This document shows positions 45,418 through 54,057 of a DNA stretch of 64,000 nt, in pieces (position 1 is the first letter of the stretch; each line of letters starts with the position of its first letter). This DNA is from Flavobacteriales bacterium. GTDB lineage: Bacteria; Bacteroidota; Bacteroidia; Flavobacteriales_D; Crocinitomicaceae. Location of the stretch: the NCBI GenBank assembly GCA_947449575.1, contig CANFRV010000009.1, positions 54,088 through 118,087 on the forward strand, written 5' to 3'. A program made the translations under genes and the position numbers. The notes beneath the pieces were generated by a model. It was not told where the DNA came from. It worked only from the letters and a program-made list of their open reading frames with translations, and made no database searches.

Positions 45418-46175
45418 AAGTAACATTGGTCCAGGCCAATCAAATTTGGGAAGATAAGCAGGCGAATCTTGCACACTACAGACGACTTTTACAAAATTGT
45501 TCAAACACTGACGTTGTCGTGCTACCCGAAATGTTTCACACTGGATTTTCGATGAATGCAGCTGAATTAGCGGAGAACATGGAAAATTCTATCGGTTTGG
45601 ACTGGCTAAAATTAATTGCGAAAGAAAAAAAAGTTGCTATTTATACTTCTTTAATCATTGAGGAAAATGGTGCATATTACAATCGCGGCGTTTTTGTAAT
45701 TCCTACTGGAGAGGTTATTTCATACAACAAAAGAAAATGTTTTGGATTAGCTGGAGAAGATAAAGTTTTCACACCAGGACAAGAAAAAACAACTGTGGAA
45801 TACAAAGGTTGGAAAATTCAATTACAAATTTGTTATGATCTTCGCTTTCCAGAAATACTGCGAAATAAATTAAGCGCCAACCTTATTCCTAGTTACGACG
45901 TTCTCATCTTTGTTGCAAATTGGCCTGAAAAAAGAAAAATACATTGGCAAACATTGCTTGCAGCGAGAGCGATCGAAAACCAAAGTTATGTCATCGGTGT
46001 AAATAGAATTGGAGAAGATGGAAAAGGGCTAATTTATTCAGGTGACAGTCTCGTGGCTGACGCTCTTGGGAATATAAAAACTTTACCAGAAAAAATAGAA
46101 GAAGTGAAAACAGTCAGTTTATCATGGGAATTACTTGAAAAAACAAGGCGGGATTTACCTTTTCTCAAAGATTAA
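45405..46175 (+). CDS. yafV: Omega-amidase, nitrilase superfamily (YafV/Nit2-like)
   Basis: A 256-residue nitrilase-fold enzyme. The catalytic Glu-Lys-Cys is seen in VVLPEMFHTGFSMNA, SYNKRKCFGLAGEDKVF and QLQICYDLRFPEIL. YafV and Nit2 hydrolyse alpha-ketoglutaramate and alpha-ketosuccinamate, the products of glutamine or asparagine transamination. With a methionine aminotransferase, this pair can regenerate methionine from its keto acid using glutamine. The ATG lies inside the end of the aminotransferase gene, so translation is likely coupled. Confidence 0.88.
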   Translation: MQDLKVTLVQANQIWEDKQANLAHYRRLLQNCSNTDVVVLPEMFHTGFSMNAAELAENMENSIGLDWLKLIAKEKKVAIYTSLIIEENGAYYNRGVFVIPTGEVISYNKRKCFGLAGEDKVFTPGQEKTTVEYKGWKIQLQICYDLRFPEILRNKLSANLIPSYDVLIFVANWPEKRKIHWQTLLAARAIENQSYVIGVNRIGEDGKGLIYSGDSLVADALGNIKTLPEKIEEVKTVSLSWELLEKTRRDLPFLKD

Positions 46176-46195
46176 TGTGTTAAAAAATTAATTTG

Positions 46196-46229
46196 TTGTA
46201 AATCAATTAATAATTAACGATTATATTTG
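46196..46229 (+). promoter_or_regulatory. Promoter of a T9SS cargo gene
   Basis: TTG (46196-46198), 23 bp, then TATATTTG (46222-46229). The leader to the ATG at 46270 is about 35 nt. Confidence 0.55.
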
Positions 46230-46269
46230 CCTAGAAAGTATTATTTCAATTAACAATATAAATCAAATT

Positions 46270-48105
46270 ATGAAAAAAGTTTACTTATCAATTTTGGGCC
46301 TTACGGTTTTAGGGACCAGTTTTGCACAAAGAAATTACGAATCTCAACAAGCTAAAACGTTTGTAACAACTGAAAGTATTTCTGCAAAAAATAAACCTGC
46401 ACTTACAGGAGAAAAAACAGCGGGAACACCATTTTGGACAGATGGATTTACGGATCCAACAACATGGGTAATAGATAATTCTGGGCAAACTGCTCCAACA
46501 TTTGGTTGGGATATAGGTGCTACAGAAGCTAGCTGGTGGACTTCTGCTGTTATTAATTCTACTTCCGATGGAAATTTTGCTGAACTTAGTAATGGAAATC
46601 CTACATTATCTCCAGGAACTCAAGCATTAGATGTGACGTATACGTTAACTTCAAGTGCTGCAATACCAGTTCCTTCAGATCAAATAAGTTTAAGTTTCTT
46701 GCAATATGGTGCTCGTTTTAATGATGCGCAAGAAATGTACGTGAGTGCTGATGGAACCAATTGGGTATTAGTAGGAGATAATTCTGATCATCCAGTTCTT
46801 TCTGCTAGTGGTGGAGCACCTTATGCAAATCCTACCCTTAAAACAATTAATCTTGCTACTGCAATTCCTGGGGCAACTTCAATTTGGATTCGTTTTAGTT
46901 GGACTACAGGATACCCAACTTCTGCTACAAATCCAAATGTTTGGGTGACGTATGGTTGGATGATTGACGATGTTACACTTTCAACGAACTCAACCGATGA
47001 TATTACTGAAAATTCCGTTATGTGGGGAACTCAAGGTTCTTGGGGAGGTGTTTTACCATACTACCAAATTCCTACAACACAAGTGCAACCAATCGATTTC
47101 GGTGGAATAATTACAAATAACGGAAGTAATGATCAAGCTGATGTTGTTTTCCATGCAACTGCAACTGGATATACAGGATTGAGTTTACCATCACCAATTA
47201 TTGCTGGTGCTTCAGATACTATTTGGGTTGAAAACCAATTAACACCTGCTACAACTTTAGCAAGTACTACGGTTTCTTTCTTGTCTGATATGACAGCAAC
47301 TGACGATAACATTCTTGACAATACACTTGCTCCTTCAGTTACATTTGCTGTAACAGATCACACATACGCAAGAGATGCAGGAACAAAAACTGGAACAACT
47401 GATAATGGAGGATTAGCATTCGAAGTAGGAAATATCTTTGATATTTTTACTGAACAAACTGTATATTCTGTGGATATTACTTTAGATAACACTACCAGTA
47501 CAGGAGCACAAGTTCGTGCTAAAATCTATGATGCTACTTCTGGAAATTTTGATGTGGCTGATTTAATAGCAGAAACAGATGATCATTATGTAGTTTCTAG
47601 TGACAAAGGGAATAATCTTTCATTAGAAATCCCTGGTGGTGCACTTTTATTAGCAAATACTTCTTATTTAGCTGTAATTCATGCAGATGGAGGAACTGCT
47701 CCAGACATCGTTTTACAAACAGCAGGTACTTCAGTTCCACAAACTTGTTACTATCAAGATGATGCTTTAACGTGGTTTTATACTACTGAAACACCTAAAA
47801 TTCGTTTAAATTTCCTAAATTCTAGTGGTTTAAATGAATTAACAAACACTGCAGGTTTATCCGTTTATCCTAACCCTTCTGCATCTCAAGCAAATGTTTC
47901 TTTTTCATTGAAAAATGAAACTGAAGTTGTTATTTCTTTAACTGATTTAACTGGTAAAACTGTTTTCACAAACAATTTAGGAACGTTAACAACAGGAGCT
48001 CACAAAACTACTATCAACACTGATGTATTATCAAATGGTGTTTATATGGTAAATTTTGTTGCGAACGGTGTTGTTTCAACTCAAAAATTGATCGTTAGAA
48101 AATAA
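46270..48105 (+). CDS. Large secreted protein with T9SS type A sorting domain
   Basis: A 611-residue cell-surface or secreted protein. A signal peptide (VYLSILGLTVLGTSFAQ) is followed by a beta-sandwich (about 50-240) with WTDGFTDPTTWVID and WMIDDVTLSTN, resembling a MAM- or cleaved-adhesin-like lectin fold. An Ig-like stretch follows, then a second beta domain from about 360 to 520 (VYSVDITLDNTTSTGAQVRA). The last 85 residues are a type A T9SS sorting domain (LSVYPNPSASQANVSF, ISLTDLTGKTVF, VLSNGVYMVNFVANG). No enzyme motif is seen. It is probably an adhesin or matrix protein. It ends in a terminator. Confidence 0.8.
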   Translation: MKKVYLSILGLTVLGTSFAQRNYESQQAKTFVTTESISAKNKPALTGEKTAGTPFWTDGFTDPTTWVIDNSGQTAPTFGWDIGATEASWWTSAVINSTSDGNFAELSNGNPTLSPGTQALDVTYTLTSSAAIPVPSDQISLSFLQYGARFNDAQEMYVSADGTNWVLVGDNSDHPVLSASGGAPYANPTLKTINLATAIPGATSIWIRFSWTTGYPTSATNPNVWVTYGWMIDDVTLSTNSTDDITENSVMWGTQGSWGGVLPYYQIPTTQVQPIDFGGIITNNGSNDQADVVFHATATGYTGLSLPSPIIAGASDTIWVENQLTPATTLASTTVSFLSDMTATDDNILDNTLAPSVTFAVTDHTYARDAGTKTGTTDNGGLAFEVGNIFDIFTEQTVYSVDITLDNTTSTGAQVRAKIYDATSGNFDVADLIAETDDHYVVSSDKGNNLSLEIPGGALLLANTSYLAVIHADGGTAPDIVLQTAGTSVPQTCYYQDDALTWFYTTETPKIRLNFLNSSGLNELTNTAGLSVYPNPSASQANVSFSLKNETEVVISLTDLTGKTVFTNNLGTLTTGAHKTTINTDVLSNGVYMVNFVANGVVSTQKLIVRK

Positions 48106-48125
48106 TACTTTCTTAATTATATCTG

Positions 48126-48159
48126 AAAGGGTCTTAGTTCTGCTAAGGCCCTTTTTTTT
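48126..48159 (+). terminator. Terminator of the T9SS cargo gene at 46270
   Basis: A 12-bp stem AAAGGGTCTTAG / CTAAGGCCCTTT with one G-U pair, a 5-nt loop and a T run of eight. Confidence 0.85.
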
Positions 48160-48239
48160 ATATATAGGCCGAAATGGTTAATAGAACTAGAACCTATTAT
48201 TTATTAACTTAGGATTTCAATAATAATGGAATATTATTA

Positions 48240-48269
48240 TTGATTAAAAACTTTAATACTCTATATTTG
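48240..48269 (+). promoter_or_regulatory. Promoter of the Omp28-like gene
   Basis: TTG (48240-48242), 19 bp, then TATATTTG (48262-48269), a good match to the consensus with a 25-nt leader. Confidence 0.6.
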
Positions 48270-48300
48270 AAATCTATTAAATAACTAAAAATAACTATTT

Positions 48301-50217
48301 ATGAAAAAAAACTTATTATTTGTAAGCGCGATCTTAGCTTCGACCTTTTCTTTTGGTCAAACTATTTTTAGCGAAAATTTTGATACCGCATTGGCATTAC
48401 CCTCGGGTTGGGCGGTCTATAATGTCGACGGATTAACTCCAGCATCAGGTGTTGCGAGTATCACATCTGCTTGGACTCCACTTGCAAATTCAGTAACGGG
48501 AACAGGTAATATGATGGTTTCTACAAGTTGGTATACGCCTGCTGGAACCGCAAATGACTGGATCGTAACACCAGGTATTTCTGTTCCAGCAACTGGATAT
48601 TTCTTCCAATTTGATGTAATGGCTCAAGATGCAGCATACCCAGATGGATATATGGTATATGTAAGTACTACAGGTAATACTGTTGCGGACTTTACAGCAC
48701 CTGCTATATCAACTGTTGGTGCAGCTCCAGTAACATTTACAGGGGTGTCCTTAGATTTATCTGCATATGCTGGTCAAACAATCTACGTAGCAATCAGAAA
48801 TAATTCTGTAGACATGTACAAACTATATGTTGATAATGTGATCGTCAGAAAACCTTCTCCAAATGATGCTATGCTTGTTAGCTCTTCTCTTAACAGATAT
48901 TCTTTAACAAGTACAAATAACACATTGGCTTTATCTGTAAAAAATGATGGTTCAAATACAATTACTTCTTTAACAGTAGATTGGAATGATGGTTCTTCAC
49001 ACAGTTCAGTAATTCCATGCAGTATTGCTGCAGGAGCAACTGCAACAATCAATCACCCAACTGCAGTCTCTTACGCTACAGCGTTAGAAAAAAACATCTC
49101 CGTTACTATTACTAATGTAAATGCAGGAACGGATCCAAATATGGCAAATAATGTTGGTGCTAAACAATTCAATACAATTAGTGCTACATCACCAAAAAGA
49201 GTTGTTTTCGAAGAAGGTACAGGTGTATGGTGTGGTTACTGTGTAAGAGGTGCTGTTGCGATGGCATATATGGATTTAAATCATCCTGATTTCATCGGTA
49301 TTGCTGTTCACAATGGAGACCCAATGACTGTTACGGCATATGATGCTGGTAATTCGGCTACTTTACCTGGATTTCCAGGTGCAAATATTGATAGAGTTAT
49401 TTTAGGATCTGATGTTGATAATACAGTTTTTGAAAGTGCTTACAATGCAAGAAAAAACCTTATTACACCTGCGGGTATATCGGCTACAGTTACTGGCACT
49501 GGGTCTGCAGTTACTGTAAATGTTTCAACTACTTTCAGAACACCTTATGCTGCAGCTAACTTAAGATTAGCAGTTGCTATAGTTGAAAATGACGTTCTTG
49601 GAACGGATGCTACGTATGACCAACACAATTATTATGGGGTTGGAGGTTCTGCTAATGCATCTTCTTTAGTTGACGTTCTTGGGTTTAACTACAATACTCA
49701 GCCGCAAACACTTGATCATACAACCTATAAATTTCATCATGTTGCAAGAGCAATCATAGGTGGATTTACAGGACTGTCTGGTTCAATTCCCACAACAATT
49801 ACTGATGGGCAAGTGGTTGCTACAACTTTCAATTATACAGTGCCTGCTACTCAAAATAGAGCGAATATGAAAGCAGCAATTTTATTAATTGACCAAGTTT
49901 CAGGAGAAATTGTTAACGCAACAGAAGTAGCTTTATCTTCTGCAGGATTAAACACTGTAACAGAGGATGACTTCAAATTAAATGTATATCCTAATCCAGC
50001 TACAGGAATAATAAATGTTGCTTTCCAAGCTTCAAATGCGAACTATGACGTATCGTTAGTTGACCTTTCAGGAAGAACGGTTGCTTCTCACAACTATTCA
50101 AACTTATCAGGTGCTCAGTCAATTGCTGTTCCAGTGAATGATGTTGCTCCAGGTACATACTTAGTAACTGTTTCAACAAATGGTGTATCATACACGCAAC
50201 AAGTTGTTATAAAATAA
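48301..50217 (+). CDS. Cleaved-adhesin / Omp28-like protein with T9SS type A sorting domain
   Basis: A 638-residue exported protein. After the signal peptide (LLFVSAILASTFSFGQ), a cleaved-adhesin (gingipain-like) beta domain spans residues 20-185 (FSENFDTALALPSGW, DWIVTPGISVPATGYFFQFD, YVDNVIVRK). The middle, from about residue 300, is an Omp28-type thioredoxin-like domain with GTGVWCGYCVRGAVAMAYMD, including the CxxC, and FPGANIDRVI. The C-terminus is a type A sorting domain (KLNVYPNPATGIINVAF, VSLVDLSGRTVASHNYS, VAPGTYLVTVSTNG). It is secreted by T9SS. The CxxC suggests a redox or disulfide role outside the cell. Confidence 0.83.
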   Translation: MKKNLLFVSAILASTFSFGQTIFSENFDTALALPSGWAVYNVDGLTPASGVASITSAWTPLANSVTGTGNMMVSTSWYTPAGTANDWIVTPGISVPATGYFFQFDVMAQDAAYPDGYMVYVSTTGNTVADFTAPAISTVGAAPVTFTGVSLDLSAYAGQTIYVAIRNNSVDMYKLYVDNVIVRKPSPNDAMLVSSSLNRYSLTSTNNTLALSVKNDGSNTITSLTVDWNDGSSHSSVIPCSIAAGATATINHPTAVSYATALEKNISVTITNVNAGTDPNMANNVGAKQFNTISATSPKRVVFEEGTGVWCGYCVRGAVAMAYMDLNHPDFIGIAVHNGDPMTVTAYDAGNSATLPGFPGANIDRVILGSDVDNTVFESAYNARKNLITPAGISATVTGTGSAVTVNVSTTFRTPYAAANLRLAVAIVENDVLGTDATYDQHNYYGVGGSANASSLVDVLGFNYNTQPQTLDHTTYKFHHVARAIIGGFTGLSGSIPTTITDGQVVATTFNYTVPATQNRANMKAAILLIDQVSGEIVNATEVALSSAGLNTVTEDDFKLNVYPNPATGIINVAFQASNANYDVSLVDLSGRTVASHNYSNLSGAQSIAVPVNDVAPGTYLVTVSTNGVSYTQQVVIK

Positions 50218-50235
50218 GTAAATTTCCTAGTAATA

Positions 50236-50274
50236 AAATGCCCAAGTTCGATAATGAGCTTGGGCATTTTTTTT
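50236..50274 (+). terminator. Terminator of the Omp28-like gene
   Basis: An 11-bp stem AAATGCCCAAG / CTTGGGCATTT, a 12-nt loop and eight T residues. Confidence 0.87.
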
Positions 50275-50310
50275 GCAATGTAAATACTAAAATGTATTAA
50301 AGGAAAAAAC

Positions 50311-51096
50311 TTATTGCCCTCCCAACATCACAGGAATTTTTCCATCTGTCATGATAATTTTTGCATTAGGAGAAGTTGAAAGCCCTCTCATCATTTCGAT
50401 ATAATTATATTTCAATAAAGATTCAGAAAGAGAACTATTAATGATTATTTGAGAGGCCTTAATTCCTTCCGCTTCAATTTTTAATCTTTCAGCTTCTTTA
50501 ATTGCTTTTTGAATAACAAACTCCATTTGAAGCGCAGATTGTTCAGCACTAGCTTTCGCTTGAATTGCTTGCGTCATTGCGTTGGGTAAAACAATTTCTT
50601 TTAAAAGTACAGCATCAATAATAAATCCTTTAGCAGAAATATCCGCAGATAATTCATCTAACATTACTTTTTCCACTAATTTTCTATCAACGGCGTACAA
50701 TTCCTTTGCATCATAACGAGCACTCACTTGTCTTGCGGTTGCAATAAAATTACTTTCTACCATCACTTTTTGATAATTTGCTCCATAATTAATATAGATT
50801 TCTCTCGCCTTGTCAAGATTTACATGGTATAACAAAATAAGTTCGGTTCTAACATTTAAACCTTCTTTTGTAGGTAATTCAAGCTCTGTATAAAACTCAA
50901 CCGTTCGAACGTTTATTTTCACAATCTTGGTGACAAATGGGTTAAACATTTTCGGTCCTGCACTAATAACTCCTGGTTTTAATTTACCGATTGTCTGTTT
51001 CATTCCAATTTGACCTGGCCGAATAACAGTGCATGAAGTCAGTACTCCAATAACAATTCCGGTCAAAATTCCCGATACAATTCTTTGACTTTTCAT
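50311..51096 (-). CDS. SPFH/prohibitin-family lipoprotein
   Basis: A 261-residue protein from the ATG at 51096, which gives a signal peptide and lipobox (GIVIGVLTSC). Starts at 51120 or 51141 are in frame but would leave a long charged leader. The rest is a prohibitin-type SPFH domain: VIRPGQIGMKQTIGKLKPGV, KINVRTVEFYTELELPTKEG and LLYHVNLDKAREIYINYG. A helical C-terminal part then forms a coiled coil (QAKASAEQSALQMEFVIQKA). SPFH proteins form membrane ring scaffolds; here a lipid anchor replaces the usual helix. Lipoprotein forms occur in Bacteroidota. Role is not known. Confidence 0.78.
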   Translation of the reverse strand: MKSQRIVSGILTGIVIGVLTSCTVIRPGQIGMKQTIGKLKPGVISAGPKMFNPFVTKIVKINVRTVEFYTELELPTKEGLNVRTELILLYHVNLDKAREIYINYGANYQKVMVESNFIATARQVSARYDAKELYAVDRKLVEKVMLDELSADISAKGFIIDAVLLKEIVLPNAMTQAIQAKASAEQSALQMEFVIQKAIKEAERLKIEAEGIKASQIIINSSLSESLLKYNYIEMMRGLSTSPNAKIIMTDGKIPVMLGGQ

Positions 51097-51250
51097 ATTT
51101 TTATCATTAACTATTTTCATCAAAAGTATCTCCCAAACCAATGTCTCGGTGTTACTTTTTTGTTATCTTTTTTAGAGATTCGCATTCTACCATTTAACAT
51201 CATAATAAAACCTGTCATCATTCTTAACTAGTAATGAAAGAAAAATCACC

Positions 51251-51258
51251 TATATTTG
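51251..51258 (+). promoter_or_regulatory. -7 box before the Cys-rich membrane protein gene
   Basis: TATATTTG, a perfect TAnnTTTG box, 30 bp before the ATG at 51289. The upstream partner is weak. Confidence 0.45.
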
Positions 51259-51288
51259 AACTTTAATAAACGTATAAATCTATAAATT

Positions 51289-51714
51289 ATGTGCTGTCCT
51301 GTTATTATTATTACTCTTTTAATGTCATTATTAGTTCTTTTAGGTGGATTCTTTTTATTAGCGTATGCAAAAAAAGAAGCCCTGGGTAAAATGACAAAAT
51401 TAGCTTCCTATGTAGCTGTCATCTTTGGTACAATATGTTTCGTTGGTGGTATTATCGGATCACTTATGTGCGGATCATGCGGCCGTGGAAAATGTGAAAG
51501 ACCTGGAATGGAATGCAGAAAAGAAATTAAAATTGAGTGCCATAAAGAAATGATGAATGGCAGTCATTGCGAAAAAAATGCAACTGAAAATTGTTGTAAA
51601 GAAGGAAAAGGTGATTGCAAAGAAGTTAAATGTGAAGGCAAAGAAGCTGAACACTGCAAAAAAGAAGGAAAAGAATGTTGCAAAGAAGCTGCAGCAGCGG
51701 AGAAAAAAATATAA
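51289..51714 (+). CDS. Small membrane protein with cysteine-rich, lysine-rich tail
   Basis: A 141-residue protein. Two hydrophobic segments (about residues 5-27 and 38-60) are followed by an 80-residue soluble tail holding 13 cysteines among many Lys and Glu, in small groups such as CGSCGRGKC, NCCKEGKGDC and EGKECCKEA. The repeated C-K-E pattern looks like metal binding rather than disulfide folding. No known family is recognised. The MCC start also places two cysteines at the N-terminus. The promoter box and terminator show it is a single-gene unit. A role in metal or thiol handling is a guess. Confidence 0.68.
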   Translation: MCCPVIIITLLMSLLVLLGGFFLLAYAKKEALGKMTKLASYVAVIFGTICFVGGIIGSLMCGSCGRGKCERPGMECRKEIKIECHKEMMNGSHCEKNATENCCKEGKGDCKEVKCEGKEAEHCKKEGKECCKEAAAAEKKI

Positions 51715-51729
51715 ATGAAGGTATGTTGA

Positions 51730-51768
51730 AAAATGGCTAACTTATTTTGGGTTAGCCATTTTTTTTGA
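51730..51768 (+). terminator. Terminator between the Cys-rich gene and the convergent SOD gene
   Basis: A 12-bp stem AAAATGGCTAAC / GTTAGCCATTTT with a 9-nt loop and a T run. Short T tracts on the other strand suggest it also serves the convergent superoxide dismutase gene. Confidence 0.85.
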
Positions 51769-51778
51769 AGTCTAAATT

Positions 51779-52483
51779 TTAATGACTTTCGGTTGCTATT
51801 TTTTTCAGCAAAGGGTCTTTCAAAGCGGCAGAATAAATTTCAGAAATTTTATTCCAATCTATTACATTCCAGATTGCGCCTAAATAATCTCCTCTTTTAT
51901 TTTGATATTTCAAATAATACGCGTGCTCCCAAACATCAATAGCGATAATAGGAATACCTCTGTCTTTGACATTGTCCATCAAAGGATTATCTTGATTGGG
52001 AGTTGAGGTCACAGCAAGTTTTCCATCTGCAGTTACAATTACCCACGCCCAACCAGAACCAAAACGAGTAGAAGCAGACTTATTGACAAACTTCTTTAAG
52101 GAATCCAGATGACCAAAATTTATTTCAATCGCTTTTTGTAATTCTGCAGAAGGTTTAGTGCCCTTAATTGGAGTTAAAATTTCCCAAAACAAAGAATGGT
52201 TATAGTGGCCACCAGCATTATTTCGGATCACTTCTGAGCGAGTACTTATGGTCAAAAGAAGGTCATTCATGGATGTATTTTCTGAACCAACTAGTGCTTT
52301 ATTCAAATTATTGATATATGCTTGATGATGAAGCGTATGATGAATTTTCATCGTTGTTGAATCAATGTAGGGCTCTAAAGCAGAATACGAATATTTTAAA
52401 GGAGGAAGTTGATGAATTTGTGAAAAACTACTAGCTGAAAATAGGAGAAAAGATCCTATGAGAAATACTTTGCCGAAGAACAT
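51779..52483 (-). CDS. sodA: Exported superoxide dismutase (Fe/Mn family, Mn-type signature)
   Basis: A 234-residue protein with a signal peptide (VFLIGSFLLFSASSFSQ) ahead of a normal Fe/Mn SOD. Metal ligands are the His of KIHHTLHHQAYINNL, the His of GHYNHSLFWEIL, and Asp and His of DVWEHAYYLKYQN. The second-shell Gln lies in STPNQDNPLM and Gly replaces the FeSOD Gln in NNAGGHYNH, which points to Mn or cambialistic use. It would remove superoxide outside the cytoplasm. Most family members are cytoplasmic. It ends at the hairpin shared with the Cys-rich gene. Confidence 0.9.
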   Translation of the reverse strand: MFFGKVFLIGSFLLFSASSFSQIHQLPPLKYSYSALEPYIDSTTMKIHHTLHHQAYINNLNKALVGSENTSMNDLLLTISTRSEVIRNNAGGHYNHSLFWEILTPIKGTKPSAELQKAIEINFGHLDSLKKFVNKSASTRFGSGWAWVIVTADGKLAVTSTPNQDNPLMDNVKDRGIPIIAIDVWEHAYYLKYQNKRGDYLGAIWNVIDWNKISEIYSAALKDPLLKKIATESH

Positions 52484-52642
52484 AACTTAAAATTTTTGAT
52501 GTAGAACAAATATACACTTATTCAATGAAAGTAAATCTTGCTGAAAAACTATTCAGGTTAACTTTTTAGAATTCGATATTTCGCCCACTGAAAAAAAATA
52601 AAAATGATAATCCTAAAACAAACGTGCAAGGAACCTTTTTTG

Positions 52643-52650
52643 TATTTTTG
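52643..52650 (+). promoter_or_regulatory. -7 box of the bacilliredoxin gene
   Basis: TATTTTTG matches TAnnTTTG, with about 42 nt to the ATG. No clear upstream partner is seen. Confidence 0.4.
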
Positions 52651-52692
52651 TAGTAATAAATAAAATATTCAAAATAATTAAAAAATAGCAAT

Positions 52693-53106
52693 ATGTATCC
52701 TCCAGAATTAGTACAACCAATGAAAGACGATCTTACAAAAGTAGGATTCAATCAATTAATATCAGCAGATCAAGTTGACAACACTGTTCAAAATTCAACG
52801 GGAACATTACTTGTCGTTGTAAATTCTGTTTGCGGATGTGCAGCAGGAAATATGCGTCCAGGAGTAAAATTATCTCTAAACAATGAAAAGCATCCATCAA
52901 GTTTAGCAACTGTTTTCGCCGGAGTTGACACAGATGCTGTAGCGCAAGCAAGAAAATACTTTTTACCTTATCCTGCTTCTTCGCCATCAATTGCTTTATT
53001 TAAAGATGGTAAATTAGTTCACTTTTTAGAAAGACACCATATTGAAGGAGGTTCTGCTCAAATGATTGCAGATAATTTAGCGGAGGCATACAAAGAGTTT
53101 TGTTAG
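52693..53106 (+). CDS. brxB: Bacilliredoxin BrxA/BrxB-type protein
   Basis: A 137-residue cytoplasmic protein of the YphP/YqiW (DUF1094) family. The CGC redox motif is in VNSVCGCAAGNMRPGVKLSL, and MYPPELVQPMKDDLTKVGFN and YPASSPSIALFKDGKLVHFL are family hallmarks. Bacilliredoxins remove bacillithiol from proteins after oxidative stress in Firmicutes. Bacteroidota members probably act on mixed disulfides of bacillithiol or another thiol. It ends in a terminator. It lies next to the exported SOD gene, so oxidative stress is a shared theme. Confidence 0.9.
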   Translation: MYPPELVQPMKDDLTKVGFNQLISADQVDNTVQNSTGTLLVVVNSVCGCAAGNMRPGVKLSLNNEKHPSSLATVFAGVDTDAVAQARKYFLPYPASSPSIALFKDGKLVHFLERHHIEGGSAQMIADNLAEAYKEFC

Positions 53107-53143
53107 TACCAGACTCTAGGTGGAAAGACAATAATTTTAGACT

Positions 53144-53187
53144 GAAAAAGCCCATTGCTAAAAATGCAATGGGCTTTTTCTTTTTTG
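53144..53187 (+). terminator. Terminator of the bacilliredoxin gene
   Basis: A 15-bp stem GAAAAAGCCCATTGC / GCAATGGGCTTTTTC with a 7-nt loop, followed by a T tract. Confidence 0.9.
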
Positions 53188-53326
53188 ATGAACATGGACA
53201 ATTACATAACATTAAATTAACATTTACTTTATTTAAACTACTGTTTTTCAGTTTTTTGAAGGTTTTTATCTATAACCATTTACCTTCTGTTAATATAAAT
53301 TATCTTTATGTTAATAAATTTGAATT

Positions 53327-53360
53327 TTTGATAAAAACATTTAAAATGGAACTATATTTG
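53327..53360 (+). promoter_or_regulatory. Promoter of the DUF47/PiT operon
   Basis: TTTG (53327-53330), 22 bp, then TATATTTG (53353-53360). Both elements match the consensus, with 16 bp to the ATG at 53377. Confidence 0.65.
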
Positions 53361-53376
53361 CTCAAAATTAATAAGT

Positions 53377-54021
53377 ATGGCTTCTAAAATATTAAAATTC
53401 TTTTTACCAAAAGACAGAGTGTTTTATACACTGTTCGAAAGCGCAAGTGCAAATCTTGAATTAATCGCTTCCAAATTAGTCAAATGTGTGCATGAGCTTG
53501 ATTTCAATAAGCGAGCAATGATTATTAAAGATATGGAAGATTTAGAGCATCAAAATGACCTATTAACCCATCAAATTTTTATCGAATTAGGTCAAAATTT
53601 TATAACACCTTTTGATAGAGAAGATATACACAGTTTAGCTACCGCATTGGATGATATTGCTGATTATATTTATTCGACAGGGAAAAAAATAAACTTATAT
53701 AAAATTGACCCTTCTGATCAAGCCATACAAAAAATGGCCGATGCTATAAAAGAATCCGTCTTAGCTGTAAATAGCGCTGTATCAGGATTAAGAGATTTAA
53801 AAAACACGCAACAAATAATGGGTTGCATTGTTAAAATCAACAGTATTGAAAACCAAGCAGATGATCTTTTTGATTTGAGTATCGAAAATTTATTCGAAAA
53901 CGAAAACGATATAAAAACGTTAATCAAAAAGAGAGAAATCTATAAATTAATGGAAATCGTAACAGATAAGTGTGAAGATGCGGGTAATGTTATGGAATCA
54001 ATTATAGTAAAATACGCATAA
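53377..54021 (+). CDS. DUF47 family PhoU-like protein
   Basis: A 214-residue helical protein. MASKILKFFLPKDRVFYTLF and EDLEHQNDLLTHQIFIELGQ, then NFITPFDREDIHSLATALDD, are the classic DUF47/PhoU-like motifs. These proteins fold like PhoU and are thought to regulate the low-affinity phosphate transporter beside them. The PiT transporter gene starts 36 bp downstream. Regulation by phosphate is inferred from family and position. Confidence 0.92.
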   Translation: MASKILKFFLPKDRVFYTLFESASANLELIASKLVKCVHELDFNKRAMIIKDMEDLEHQNDLLTHQIFIELGQNFITPFDREDIHSLATALDDIADYIYSTGKKINLYKIDPSDQAIQKMADAIKESVLAVNSAVSGLRDLKNTQQIMGCIVKINSIENQADDLFDLSIENLFENENDIKTLIKKREIYKLMEIVTDKCEDAGNVMESIIVKYA

Positions 54022-54057
54022 TCTGAATTTCTTATTCGTTAATTAAATACATTCATT

